Assembly: GCA_011009095.1 (NCBI GenBank)
Contig: VTPC01001721.1
Coordinates: 173,257-237,256, forward strand
Length of the DNA: 64,000 bases
Origin: Ignelater luminosus
Lineage: Eukaryota > Arthropoda > Insecta > Coleoptera > Elateridae
Reading direction: 5' to 3'
The notes beneath the pieces were generated by a model. That model was not told the DNA's origin, made no database searches, and saw only the letters and a program-made list of their open reading frames with translations. Made by a program: the position numbers and the translations under genes. Positions within the stretch are counted from its first letter, which is position 1. Each line of letters begins with the position of its first letter. Shown here piece after piece: positions 1-9,879 of the stretch.

Positions 1-613
1 AGAAACAAGAATTTTCTTGTAAAATTTTAACACCCTGTATGTCGAAAACCAATAATAATAAACTAATAAATATTCTATCACCTCTTTTTCTCCGCGAAAC
101 ACCCTGTATTGTAACTCTTCTAACAATATTATAATAGGACTCTAAGTAAAACCATCCTCCATCATGATTCATAAAGGATCACAATTTAAAGTTATAAATT
201 CAAAAAGAAAGAATTTATTTTAATTAAATCGTGTTTGGTTAATTAGAAATTCCCTTGTTTCAGTCATGAGCCAGATTGTCAGTAATAAGTTGATTTTGAT
301 TGATTATGTTTGTAAGAAACTCCTGCATGTTTGTACACAAGCACAAATGAAAAATAAATTAGTACGTACCGACAACGGCCGACATTTAAGGGGGGTTAAA
401 TAATAAGCATTAAGTGGGCAGCGTTTTGTTTACAGAGAGTGACAAATTCATTTTTTGATATTCCTCATAAATTATTCAAGATAATTTTGTTTAAACTTTA
501 AATTGTTATGACTTTGTACATATTTGCACAAGAAAAGAAAAAAAAGTGTTAGCTACATATATCAAATCGAAGATTTATTTGTTTCATTATTATTTCTTCA
601 TTACGTTGGCTAA
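1..613. other. Intergenic region upstream of the ionotropic receptor
   Basis: AT-rich and without a supportable gene. Two copies of CACCCTGTA (31-39 and 100-108) look like right ends of small inverted-repeat elements, because TACAGGGTG-type ends recur elsewhere in the window (about 3085, 20600, 21298). The 100-200 bases before the start codon at 614 should hold the receptor promoter, but I see no convincing core motif. Confidence 0.4.
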
Positions 614-2452
614 ATGTGTGCTAAAGTTATGCTGATTGTGTGTTTGTTATTATTTATCACTACAGCTAATTCCGTAAAGAGTAACATTAGTATTTTGGAA
701 GATGAAATCGATTATGGAAACATAATTTTATTCTTTGCGAAATTCCTAGTGAGATATGCTTGTTTAGTGGTGATTTCTTCAAACGATAGATTTACTTTAG
801 ATATTTTTAAATATAACGCGTATTATTTACAAGCTTCTATAATACTCTCTAAGGAAGATTTTGAAATTAATTTAAGAAGAGAAGTGTCTAAAGAATACAT
901 TATTATTCATAATGATGTTAAGAAAATTGAAGAAATCGTAATAAATATAAGAGAACATTTAAAATCGAATACACTCGTTATTATTGTGATTACAAGAAAT
1001 TATTGTAATAATTCTACAGAGGAACACAAAGAGATTTTTAATGTTACATGGTCTTTATATTTGAAAAAAGTGATATTGCTCGTTCAAGAAATTTGTGATA
1101 TTTATGAAAAGAATGATGTTTATACCTTCGACCCATTTCTCAAACAAATTTATAAATTCAGTATAACACAAGCTTCAGACATAAAAAAACAATTGAATTT
1201 AAAAAATTATCGAAAACATCATCTAAGAGCTTCACTGTTTGAAAGTGTTCCGACCACTGTGAAATTACATGGTCACTATATCGGAATTGATCCCATGGTG
1301 ATACAAACCATAGAAGAAGCTTTGAACGTATCTATAATAACTCATGAACCTTATGATCAATTTCAGTATGGTTATCGAACAGACAATGGTAGTGCTGGAG
1401 GTGCAATCAAAGAACTGTACACCAAACAAATAGATATAGCGTTCAATCAAGTTTTTATTAAAGAATATAATGCACCAGAATTGGAATTCACAAAAATAAT
1501 TTTTCGAGATAGTCTTTGCGTAATAGTACCCAAACCTGAATTAATACCAAATTGGACGGCCATCTTTTATACGTTTCCGAAAGAAGTGTGGATCGTAATG
1601 TTTTTTACGGTAACTGCAGGAAGTCTTACTTTATACTTAATAAGAAAATTTAGGTTAACTCTATTCAGAAAAAAGATAAAAAAAAAGCGTGCCTATGATT
1701 ACAGTTGGAGCACGATATTTTTAGATGTCAATCAAATATGCTTCAATACAGCTTACAATGCGCTTTTCTCTAACAAATATTATGACAGAATATTTATTGG
1801 ATCGATACTCTTGTATGTTTTAATTATAAATACTTTATTTCAAAGCTCTTTAGTCACTGTAATAACACATCAAAAACGATATCCCGAAATTAACACCTTA
1901 CAAGATTTAGCAAGTTCCGGATATTATATTTCAACTAGTTCGCCAAGTCTAGCAGATACTTTTAGAAGAAGAGATAATCCTTACATTAAAGAATTAAACA
2001 AGAGATTTCGTGTTATCGGAATGAACAACTCCTATTACAAAGCTTATTTGTCTAGGGAATCTAAGCAGAATTATTTGGATTACTTACAAAAGGCACAAGC
2101 TTCAAATACGCATGTGGTGAAGGAATGTCCAAGAACTTTCCTTTTGGCGTATTTAACACTGAAAGATGCGCATTTTCAAAACGACTTTAATGGTGTTATT
2201 CAGAGGATTGCCGAAGCTGGATTGGTTGACAAGTGGTACGACACCGTTAAAATGAACGCTTCTTTAGCCTTTCCCAAAAATGAATTTATTGAAAAAGGCC
2301 CTGCCTTCCCTCGTCCATTTACTATTATCGATCTGCAAACAAGTTTTTTCATATTGTTGACAGGGCTGTTTGGAAGTTTAGCTACGTTTCATATTGAAAT
2401 GTGTTTACATTCAATAAACAAATCTAAATTAAACAACAAACATAATTTATAA
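614..2452 (+). CDS. Divergent ionotropic receptor (IR), chemosensory ligand-gated channel
   Basis: Intronless 612-residue reading frame. Residues 1-20 form a hydrophobic signal peptide. A variable N-terminal half is followed by a bipartite ligand-binding domain (first lobe about 205-310, second lobe about 420-560) that flanks the channel. Membrane segments lie at about 325-345, 390-415 and 570-595, which is the ionotropic glutamate receptor order M1, pore, M2, S2, M3. Family knowledge: insect IRs derive from glutamate receptors and act with co-receptors in chemosensory dendrites. The binding lobe has lost the canonical arginine context (IKEYNAPELEF occupies that position), as in divergent IRs that do not bind glutamate. 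The frame is open throughout, so the gene looks functional. The start at 614 puts the signal peptide at the N terminus; a second Met six residues later (ATG at 629) would also leave most of it. The subfamily cannot be assigned by eye. Confidence 0.88.
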   Translation: MCAKVMLIVCLLLFITTANSVKSNISILEDEIDYGNIILFFAKFLVRYACLVVISSNDRFTLDIFKYNAYYLQASIILSKEDFEINLRREVSKEYIIIHNDVKKIEEIVINIREHLKSNTLVIIVITRNYCNNSTEEHKEIFNVTWSLYLKKVILLVQEICDIYEKNDVYTFDPFLKQIYKFSITQASDIKKQLNLKNYRKHHLRASLFESVPTTVKLHGHYIGIDPMVIQTIEEALNVSIITHEPYDQFQYGYRTDNGSAGGAIKELYTKQIDIAFNQVFIKEYNAPELEFTKIIFRDSLCVIVPKPELIPNWTAIFYTFPKEVWIVMFFTVTAGSLTLYLIRKFRLTLFRKKIKKKRAYDYSWSTIFLDVNQICFNTAYNALFSNKYYDRIFIGSILLYVLIINTLFQSSLVTVITHQKRYPEINTLQDLASSGYYISTSSPSLADTFRRRDNPYIKELNKRFRVIGMNNSYYKAYLSRESKQNYLDYLQKAQASNTHVVKECPRTFLLAYLTLKDAHFQNDFNGVIQRIAEAGLVDKWYDTVKMNASLAFPKNEFIEKGPAFPRPFTIIDLQTSFFILLTGLFGSLATFHIEMCLHSINKSKLNNKHNL

Positions 2453-3083
2453 GAACTGTTTTGGTATAGCAAAAAACTCTGCGTTTGTAACTTTAGTGAA
2501 TTATATTTGTATGCTTTTTTCTGCATTTTATATTACAAGTTGTGAACACAGAAAGATTAGAATTAAAACGTATTTAAAGAGGTTTGGTACTACATTATTT
2601 TGTTCAAAGTTTACTGGATTATCTACATATTTGTGTTATCTATTGATTTACTTATTCCATATTATTATCTTGTATGGAGCTATAAAAAGTGTTCTTGTAA
2701 TTCGTCAAATTAATTTACTTCTATTTAAAGTAAATAAATTAATTAAGACTCAATATAATTTGTTTTGTTTTACTTAATACAATCTGGCCCTCAATTTAAA
2801 AACAAGCAAAAAACAGCTATTCAATTTTGGCGGCAAATAAAGATAAATTTAAAGAATTTCGTGGATTTATTAAAATACATAAAATCTAATTGGTTACGCT
2901 TCTTACAATCTAATATAAGTAAAAAAAAAACCAACCAATCAAAAAGTCAAATAAAATGGTACGGTAGTAGATTATCGAAAGGTAAACGAAGAAATTTCTA
3001 AATTTTTATCTATTTTTAAAAAACGACTTTTCCATTTAAATCGGAACAGTAACAGAATAGTAAAACCAAGGTAACTAAGATGT
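2453..3083. other. Downstream flank of the receptor, no gene seen
   Basis: AT-rich. Two short open frames (2496-2777 and 2765-3001, +) have low-complexity, Leu/Ile- or Lys/Asn-rich compositions with no recognisable domain. I regard them as chance frames in the 3' flank. Confidence 0.4.
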
Positions 3084-3800
3084 ATACAGGGTGGATCGAA
3101 TTGGTTGTCATTATAAAACGTCTTCGCTTCTCCATCATCTTTGGCCACCTGTCAACATCGCCAGTCACACCATACAACAGGTTTTGTATCAACATATGAA
3201 ACCATAAGCCATCCATCAGGGCAACACGCGGATACCTTTTATTCAGCTATGTGCATCTGCACCATCTGCGCGCCAACCGATTTTCCATATCTCATCAACA
3301 TACATAAAGAATTCAAGGTCGATCAATCCACAATACCACCACTACCATTTCACGCGCCGTCCGCTTTCCGCTACCTCCACTACCAGTCCACTTAGCCGAC
3401 GTCCAACAGTCACGACCGCCAAGTTAATCCAACCAAATTGTAATGTAACCTCCGTCACGCCTCGTTGTCATGACATCATTATACCACCTCAGGACACCAG
3501 CATCACTACCAACTGCTCATAACCACTACCCACCATCACATTCTTCATTTTAAGAGCGAGAAAAATGTTATTCTTTTCGTAAAACCCATGTGTCCAATCC
3601 ACCTTAGCCAAAGAGACCCCAGAAATAGGGTCTGTTGTTTACTTGCTTGAGATTTCAGAGAATATTTTTCAATCTTCTAAAGACTCTTCTGTTCTCGCAA
3701 ACTTGCCTATCGTACGGTTTTTCCCAAGAAGTGAGTTTCCTCTGCTCCAGCTCTTCTGACCGTATCTGGCTGCAATAAATCTTTACTTACTTACTTACTT
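3084..3800 (+). repeat. Retroelement 3' tail ending in a (TTAC)n microsatellite
   Basis: A block less AT-rich than its surroundings starts at a TACAGGGTG motif (about 3086) and runs into TGCAATAAATC followed by four TTAC units at about 3783-3798. A polyadenylation-like AATAAA followed immediately by a short tandem repeat is how many insect non-LTR retrotransposon 3' ends look. No coding motif was recognised inside. The element name is unknown. Confidence 0.45.
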
Positions 3801-3899
3801 ATTTCGTCCCTCGTCTACTTCATGGTGTTGAGCGAAAGCAAAGGCTTCGCCAGCGCTGCCTGTCACGGGCCACCGTCCTGTCTATGCCTCGTCTCTAGA

Positions 3900-6090
3900 A
3901 CATAGGAACCAAGGAGTTTGTTCATGTCATTCTTCGATGGCCTCTTGGTCGCCTTCTCTCGCACCTCGCTTCCATAGCCTGCCTAGGGATCCTGTGATCC
4001 TGCATTCTGGCAACATGTCCAAACCAGCGCATCTTGTGTCTGTCAACCCTGTCTGCCAAAGGCTTGACTTGGAGCAATAGTGTAATGGTCTGATTCCTGA
4101 CCCGGTCCCTACGTGTTTTATCCGCTGTCCGTCTGAGGTAGCACATCTCCGCTGTTTGGTGGTGTGGACCCAGGACTCGCACCCATATGTGACGGTTGGC
4201 ACATAAGTAGAGTTGTATACCTCCATTTTAGTCCTTTCTTACTCAAGAAGGATCGACTAAGGGCAAAGTGTAACCTTCCGGTTGAAGCTATCCTTGCATT
4301 TATCCTTGTCGGGTTTGCCGTCGAGTCTCAGTACCTACAGTTCCAATTGTGCTCACTTGTTCAATTATCTTTTTGTCTATTTGCACCGTGTCGATTCTCT
4401 GGCTACTACTACCATTTTTGTTTTTGCTGTTGACATCTGCATGTTAAGTTGTTTTGCGGCAGTGTTGAATCGGTACGAAGGCCTTTGTAGGCTGTGTTCG
4501 TTGTTTGCCAGTAGTGGGGTGTCATGCGCGTAACATAATATACTAATGTTCTTATTTGATAGCCTTTATTACCTTTAATCTCTCGAATTATCTAATTCAT
4601 TGTCAAGTTAAATAGCAGAGGACTCAGAGAGTCTCCTTGTGTTAATTCCCGTCTTGATGTTTATAGACCGTGTCGTGCTTTTACTTGTTAAAATTTGTGT
4701 TATGTTGTTGGTATTCATGTCGTTGATTATATTTATTATTTGTGTTGACTGATTGGTCTCTCTCGTTATGCTCAGTACGTCATTATTCCGTATACATTCA
4801 AAGACATCACTCGTATGCTTTTTCAACCAGTTGCCTCAATATGAAAATGGCGTCTATAGTACCTACTTTTATTTCTACGGAATCCTTATTGTTCCTCTTC
4901 TATGACTAATTTTGTTTGCAACCGATTATGAATGATGAATGTGAATAATTTTAGTGTGGAGTTCAGTAGTGTTATACCTCTTTAATTATCGGACGTTCTT
5001 TTATCTCCTTTTTTATGGATTGGTATTGTGTGGCTGTGGTTTTATTCTTGGGATATTCGATCTCGATGTTAGTTCTTCTCCTGCGTATTTAAATAATCAT
5101 TTGAAATAGTGTCAGGTCCTGGAGCCTTTCTATTCTTAAGTTTTCTCAGGGCTTCCTTAACTTCTTCTTTAGTAATGCACCTAAAGCCTGCACCTTCGTA
5201 GTTTGTTGTTTCGCTCGTGGTTTCCTCCCCTTCAAATATTTTTTCGGAGTATTGGATCCAGTCCTTTTCGCTAATATTGGTTATTTGTACTGTTTTATTA
5301 ATTTCCAATTTTTGTCCTCGTATCATTCTCCATATTCGCTTCTGCTAGCCATACATGTTCCAGGTCCTTGAATTATTCCCAGTAATTTTTTTTTATTTTT
5401 ATCTTTTGTTGAGCTTCATTTCTGATGTTCTTGTAGTTATTGTATTCTTGGAATGTTTTATACTTTTTGTATTTAAGAAAGGCTTTCCTTTTTTCCTGTT
5501 ATCTTCCAAATTTCTTCGTTGAACCATGCTCTTTTCCCTGTTTTTTTGTTTGTGTTTACTCTTCTTACATCTAATGCTTCTCTCGCCGCGTTTAGTATAT
5601 TTGTTTTGGTGTTTTCCCACCTTTGCTCTACTGTTCCGTTTATAGGCTCTGTATCCTTTTCTAATTTTTGGTTCAGTCTTTTTCTGTAAAGGTTCCTTGT
5701 GCTTGTCTTTTGGAAGCTTTCTATATTAATCTTTTCCATGTAGAAGAGCGTGATTTTTTTGTTTATCTATTTGAAGGTTTAATTTGCACAATACAAGTCC
5801 ATGGTCAGTTCCAATATTTGCTGATGACACTATTCGAACATCTATTACTTGCTTTGGGTGTATTGCCCTGTTGCTAATTATGAAGTCGATTACGGAGTGT
5901 TGGTTTCTTGTGTTACTCCACGTGACCTTGTGTTGTATTGGGTGGTCGAAGTATATATTATTAATCCTGAGCCCATTCATTGCGCAGAATTCAATTAGAT
6001 CCGCTTTCGTAATCGCTTCTTCATTAAATTTCTGCATGTCCGTTAAAATCTCCCAAAATCATAACTGGGTCTTCATGTGGTATGTTATTA
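3900..6090 (-). mobile_element. Degenerate non-LTR retrotransposon (AP endonuclease + reverse transcriptase), minus strand
   Basis: Read on the minus strand from 6090 downward, fragments appear in the order of a non-LTR pol protein. An endonuclease piece at 6060-5726 has the ILGDFNGH motif, the SVIDFIISN block and GTDHGLV. A linker follows at 5739-5399. The reverse-transcriptase start at 5326-5069 contains LKNRKAPGPD. A central RT piece at 4826-4608 ends in a run resembling the INTGIKQGD...LSP block. The C-terminal end at 4226-3922 has VTYGCESWVHTTKQR and MRWFGHVARM. All pieces are in different frames with stops and gaps, so the copy is dead. The 4230-4600 stretch is poorly preserved. Two related copies could be merged here, since the C-terminal piece is less AT-rich than the rest. 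Confidence 0.8.
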
Positions 6091-6539
6091 AGTATATCCT
6101 ATAAAGAGTCATAGAAATGTTTTCTTTTTGTCCTATCTCCTCCTGTGTCAGGTGCATAAATTGATGCTATTTGCACTTTTTTACTGAGCATTATTATTGT
6201 TGTGACGGATTATAGTATCAAAATTTGAAGGGGAATGTTGTATTATGCAGATTTTGTATTATTATTTTATTGTTTCTATAGTTACTTTGTTTAATTTGGC
6301 ATTATCAGTTTTTGCATCTTTAAGTTGACAGAAAGTTGTAGTGTGATGGAAATAAAATAAGTTAACATGATTCCATATTTATTTTATGAGTTATAAAGTA
6401 TTATAAAGCAAGAGAAAGTTAATAATTACAACCTTATCTTGCCATACGTTTGACACTATGACACTATCAACAACAGTAGTTGTTTGCAATAGCTTGCAAT
6501 GGTACTGCATTACATGAATATATTTCTAAACATTTGTGG

Positions 6540-6780
6540 ATTAATTAATTGTACACTGTTCATTATTCGTGCTTGCAGGTCTTGTTAATTTTCTGGCGGT
6601 GTTTGGCAAACCTTTTCCTTCAAAAGACCCCAAACAAAAAAATTCAAAGGATTTAAACTAGGGGACCACGATAGAGGGCCATTACGACCTGTCCAACGCT
6701 GCGGAAAATGTTTGTTCAACCATCCCCTGACGTTATAGCCATAATTTCCTTTCCTCTTTATATTCAAAGTTTATTTCCTA
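6540..6780 (-). mobile_element. Mariner/IS630-like transposase fragment
   Basis: The minus-strand frame 6767-6585 encodes a piece matching the last catalytic block of insect DDE transposases: a WTGRNGPLSW run, then a SPSLNPLNFFVWGLLKEKV stretch. This corresponds to the SPDL(N/T)PLDFFLWG motif. Its Asp is replaced by Asn/Ser here, so the catalytic site is not intact. No further transposase or terminal repeats were found around it. Confidence 0.65.
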
Positions 6781-7749
6781 GTTTTAACATGTTTTCCTAA
6801 CTGTTAATGCAACTTTCTTAATAAATATAACCTTAAATTTGATGTTTCATAGTTGTCCTTAACTTTTAAGTGTAGCTAATGTGAAAAAACTGAAAACAAC
6901 TGCTATCAGAATCAAGTGGTTTCGATTTCTGGTTCCACTCTTATAACTAATATTATCTAGAAACTATATATAAATATATGTGTGCTTCATATGTTTTCTT
7001 AAATTTCTAATAAATGGATACTTGATCCATTGTCTGAACATACTTCAGAAAGAGGGAGCATTCAAGAGTTATAGTGACGTCACTGAATAAAATTTAAAAT
7101 TAAATGTAGTTTCACACGAAAACGAACTCAAACAGTTTTGACAAATTGGAAAGGCCCACGGCATATAAAGTTCGCAAATTAAAATTTGGAATTTTAGTTA
7201 ATAACAGACTTTTTGTATGTTGTTTTCAATTCATTATAGGAATATTTGATTGCTTAACATGAAAATCTATAAAACTAATTTTCACTGTTAATTTTGCAAC
7301 GGAAGTAATAATAATAATAATAAGTAAAACACACCACAAGTACAAAATAGTTTTGTGATTATTTTAATTTTGTCAAGATGTTCTTGAAGTTGTTTCACTT
7401 TTATTCAATTGTTTATTTTTAAATGTTGAAATTGACGATTACGGTCTATTATTAGTGTATAATATGTAATACGCACTATACTATTGCTAATCATACTCTA
7501 GTGGATTTAAACTTTGCCGATTTTCAAAGAGGGATGAACATGAACGATTTTCATGATGAAATTATGCTTCCCCATTATTTTACGCCGGCATAGTATACTT
7601 TCACTTTGAGTTGCTAATTGCACATTTACGCACAGTGAATGCTTACGCATCATGATAATAATGAAGCGGGAATCAGGCCGAAGAAATCAGCGAGTAGCCG
7701 TACCTTTAATATGTTCATCTTGTGTTCCCCCACTATATTATTTGAAACA
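6781..7749. other. AT-rich intergenic stretch
   Basis: No coding signal or structured repeat seen beyond a short (AAT)n run near 7306-7322. Confidence 0.4.
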
Positions 7750-7896
7750 AAAATCCAATATGGCAGCACGAAAGTGTGTGCGGTTTTGACGTAGGTTTAA
7801 TTTCGTTTGTTTCACCACGTGGTAGCAAACTTGTGCGAAGTGTGAGGTTTAAGATAAAGCCAGTATTGCCTGGAGTATGGTTATTTGAACTTGAAG
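7750..7896 (+). promoter_or_regulatory. Possible promoter and non-coding first exon of the nucleoside transporter gene
   Basis: A stretch with less AT than its flanks contains no long frame and ends in TTGAAG followed by a good splice donor, GTAAGA (7897). The next exon supported by splice signals and coding evidence begins at 14430, with about 90 bases of 5' untranslated sequence before the ATG. An upstream leader exon is therefore expected, and this is the best candidate. Inference only; transcript data are needed. Confidence 0.25.
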
Positions 7897-9879
7897 GTAA
7901 GAAGCATTTTTTCTAATTCAATAAATAAGGATTTTTGCCCCTACATCTTAAAAAGGTATATGATAAGGGCGGTCTGTAATGCAGGGGTTGTTATATTGGT
8001 TAAATCCAACGGGGTAAGTGTGGGAAGGTACATTTTTATAATGGAAAAATAATAATATCTAAATCAATTGAATAACATATTTTGCTGAGATTTTTTTTTA
8101 TTAATAAATACTTTTAAGTTGCCGAATTTTAAATTTTTATGAATAGCGATAACAAAATTTTAAATTAAGCATTAGTCAATTAAATTTATTTCTATTTAAA
8201 TTACAACCGAACAAGAAGTTTGTTGATACCAAAATAACAAAATTATTTCGTAATGAAGATTTTTATTTACAACTGCCCCATATTTGGTTCTATCTCGTAA
8301 CAAGGTCATTGACAACAGAATATACAGCTGATAACCGGTAATGCATTTTGAATGTAATGCCCGTTAAGATATGAAGACCTTCATTATTTTTATCATACTT
8401 ATTTGTTGCTTTTAGATCTGATTAATAATTTTTTTATTTTTTTTTTCTCATCTGTCATAAATCATAATTATTATAAAACACAAAAAAAACATCTAAATAA
8501 AACAAATGACTAAAGGGGATTTCTTCTTATGGCTTTGTAATTGTATTTCTCATAGTTGTAAATTAAACTAATACCCACGCATCTTATATTCTAATTATAG
8601 GTAGGTACAAAGTTATTCCGTAGACGGTTAAAGGTACGAGCACACAACCTCAGAAGTGTTGTCAGTTTTTAATTATCCAATTATAATAATAATAATAATA
8701 AACGATCACGAAAAAAAATGTTGCAACATTATTTTGCCTGCCTTACAAAAAAGGATATCAATAAAATTACGATGTCTGACTTTTATCACCACCTTTAAAT
8801 AAACAAGAAACAAAGCAACTGAAAATCTCGGCCAAAATAAGGCGGAACGAGAGTAATATGATGTCGAACAATGCAGTGAAGTTCTTTGAAGACGAAGTCA
8901 ATCAGTATAAGACTAAAGTGGTGTTATACTAGGGATGGATTTAGGCAATCAACAAATATTATGTGATTATTGACCCATAAGAAATTAAAAAGAAAATTGA
9001 ACCCCAATAGCAAATGAAATCCTTCGACGTAATTATAATTAGCAAACTTGTCTCAATCTTCTCGGCTGATTTTTTTGTGTTTACATTTGAGAGATAAATT
9101 CGAGATTAAAAATAGTACATAAATGTAAAAATAATGTAGTGGTCGAATAGTTTGTTTTTTGTCGCGTTGTTCTTTTTTCTTTCTTAGTCAAGAAGTCATC
9201 TAGAAAAGCGATTTATGAATACAACAATGCAAACCATAATTATACGATTTTTCCTCGATCTTTTTCATCCCATCTGCGTCGCTGCGTCGCCAACGTTTTA
9301 TCATATCAAGAACTTATAAACAAATTAAGAATGTAACTTTTTTCTATTTGGACAGCTGTAAGTCTTTATCGGTGACTTCTTAATTCACACAAGGAATGAA
9401 TAAATACCTCTGAATGCGATCATAAAAATTCCAGTGTCCAGTAGGCCATGAAAAAAAGCCATCTTAGCTTATTTCATCTCCAGTAAAATTATTATTTGTC
9501 AAATTCACAGTTGGCATTAGAAATCATCAGTTTTATAATAATTTGTAGGTTTCTCAGCCTACTGGGAACTGAAATTTTAATGATCGCTTGTAACAATGTT
9601 TATTTCATCTATTCGCTTCCAGTGTTACTTTAGAATTTCTAAAGCAATAAATTTCAAGTTCCAATACAATATGGAAAGAACGTTTTGAGCTGTCACATCG
9701 GAAATTTGCGCCTGAAGTGATAACTAGCGACAAGGTGTCCCACCCAGTATCCCTGTTTATGATACAAACATGAAATCTATCTCTTTACGATAGCTTTTCT
9801 TAAGAAGCGATGCGTTATTACTAAAAAGCAGATGTTTAGGCACTAAAAATTTAATTTATTTATAGCTAATTATAAACGG
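7897..9879. other. AT-rich stretch, no gene seen
   Basis: Contains only AT-rich single-copy-looking sequence with a short (ATA)n run near 8683-8701. It would be intronic if the leader exon at 7750-7896 is real. Confidence 0.35.

Noticed and set aside
2496-3001. Two small open frames just downstream of the receptor
   Set aside because: Low-complexity composition, no domain, no promoter or splice signal. Expected by chance in AT-rich DNA.
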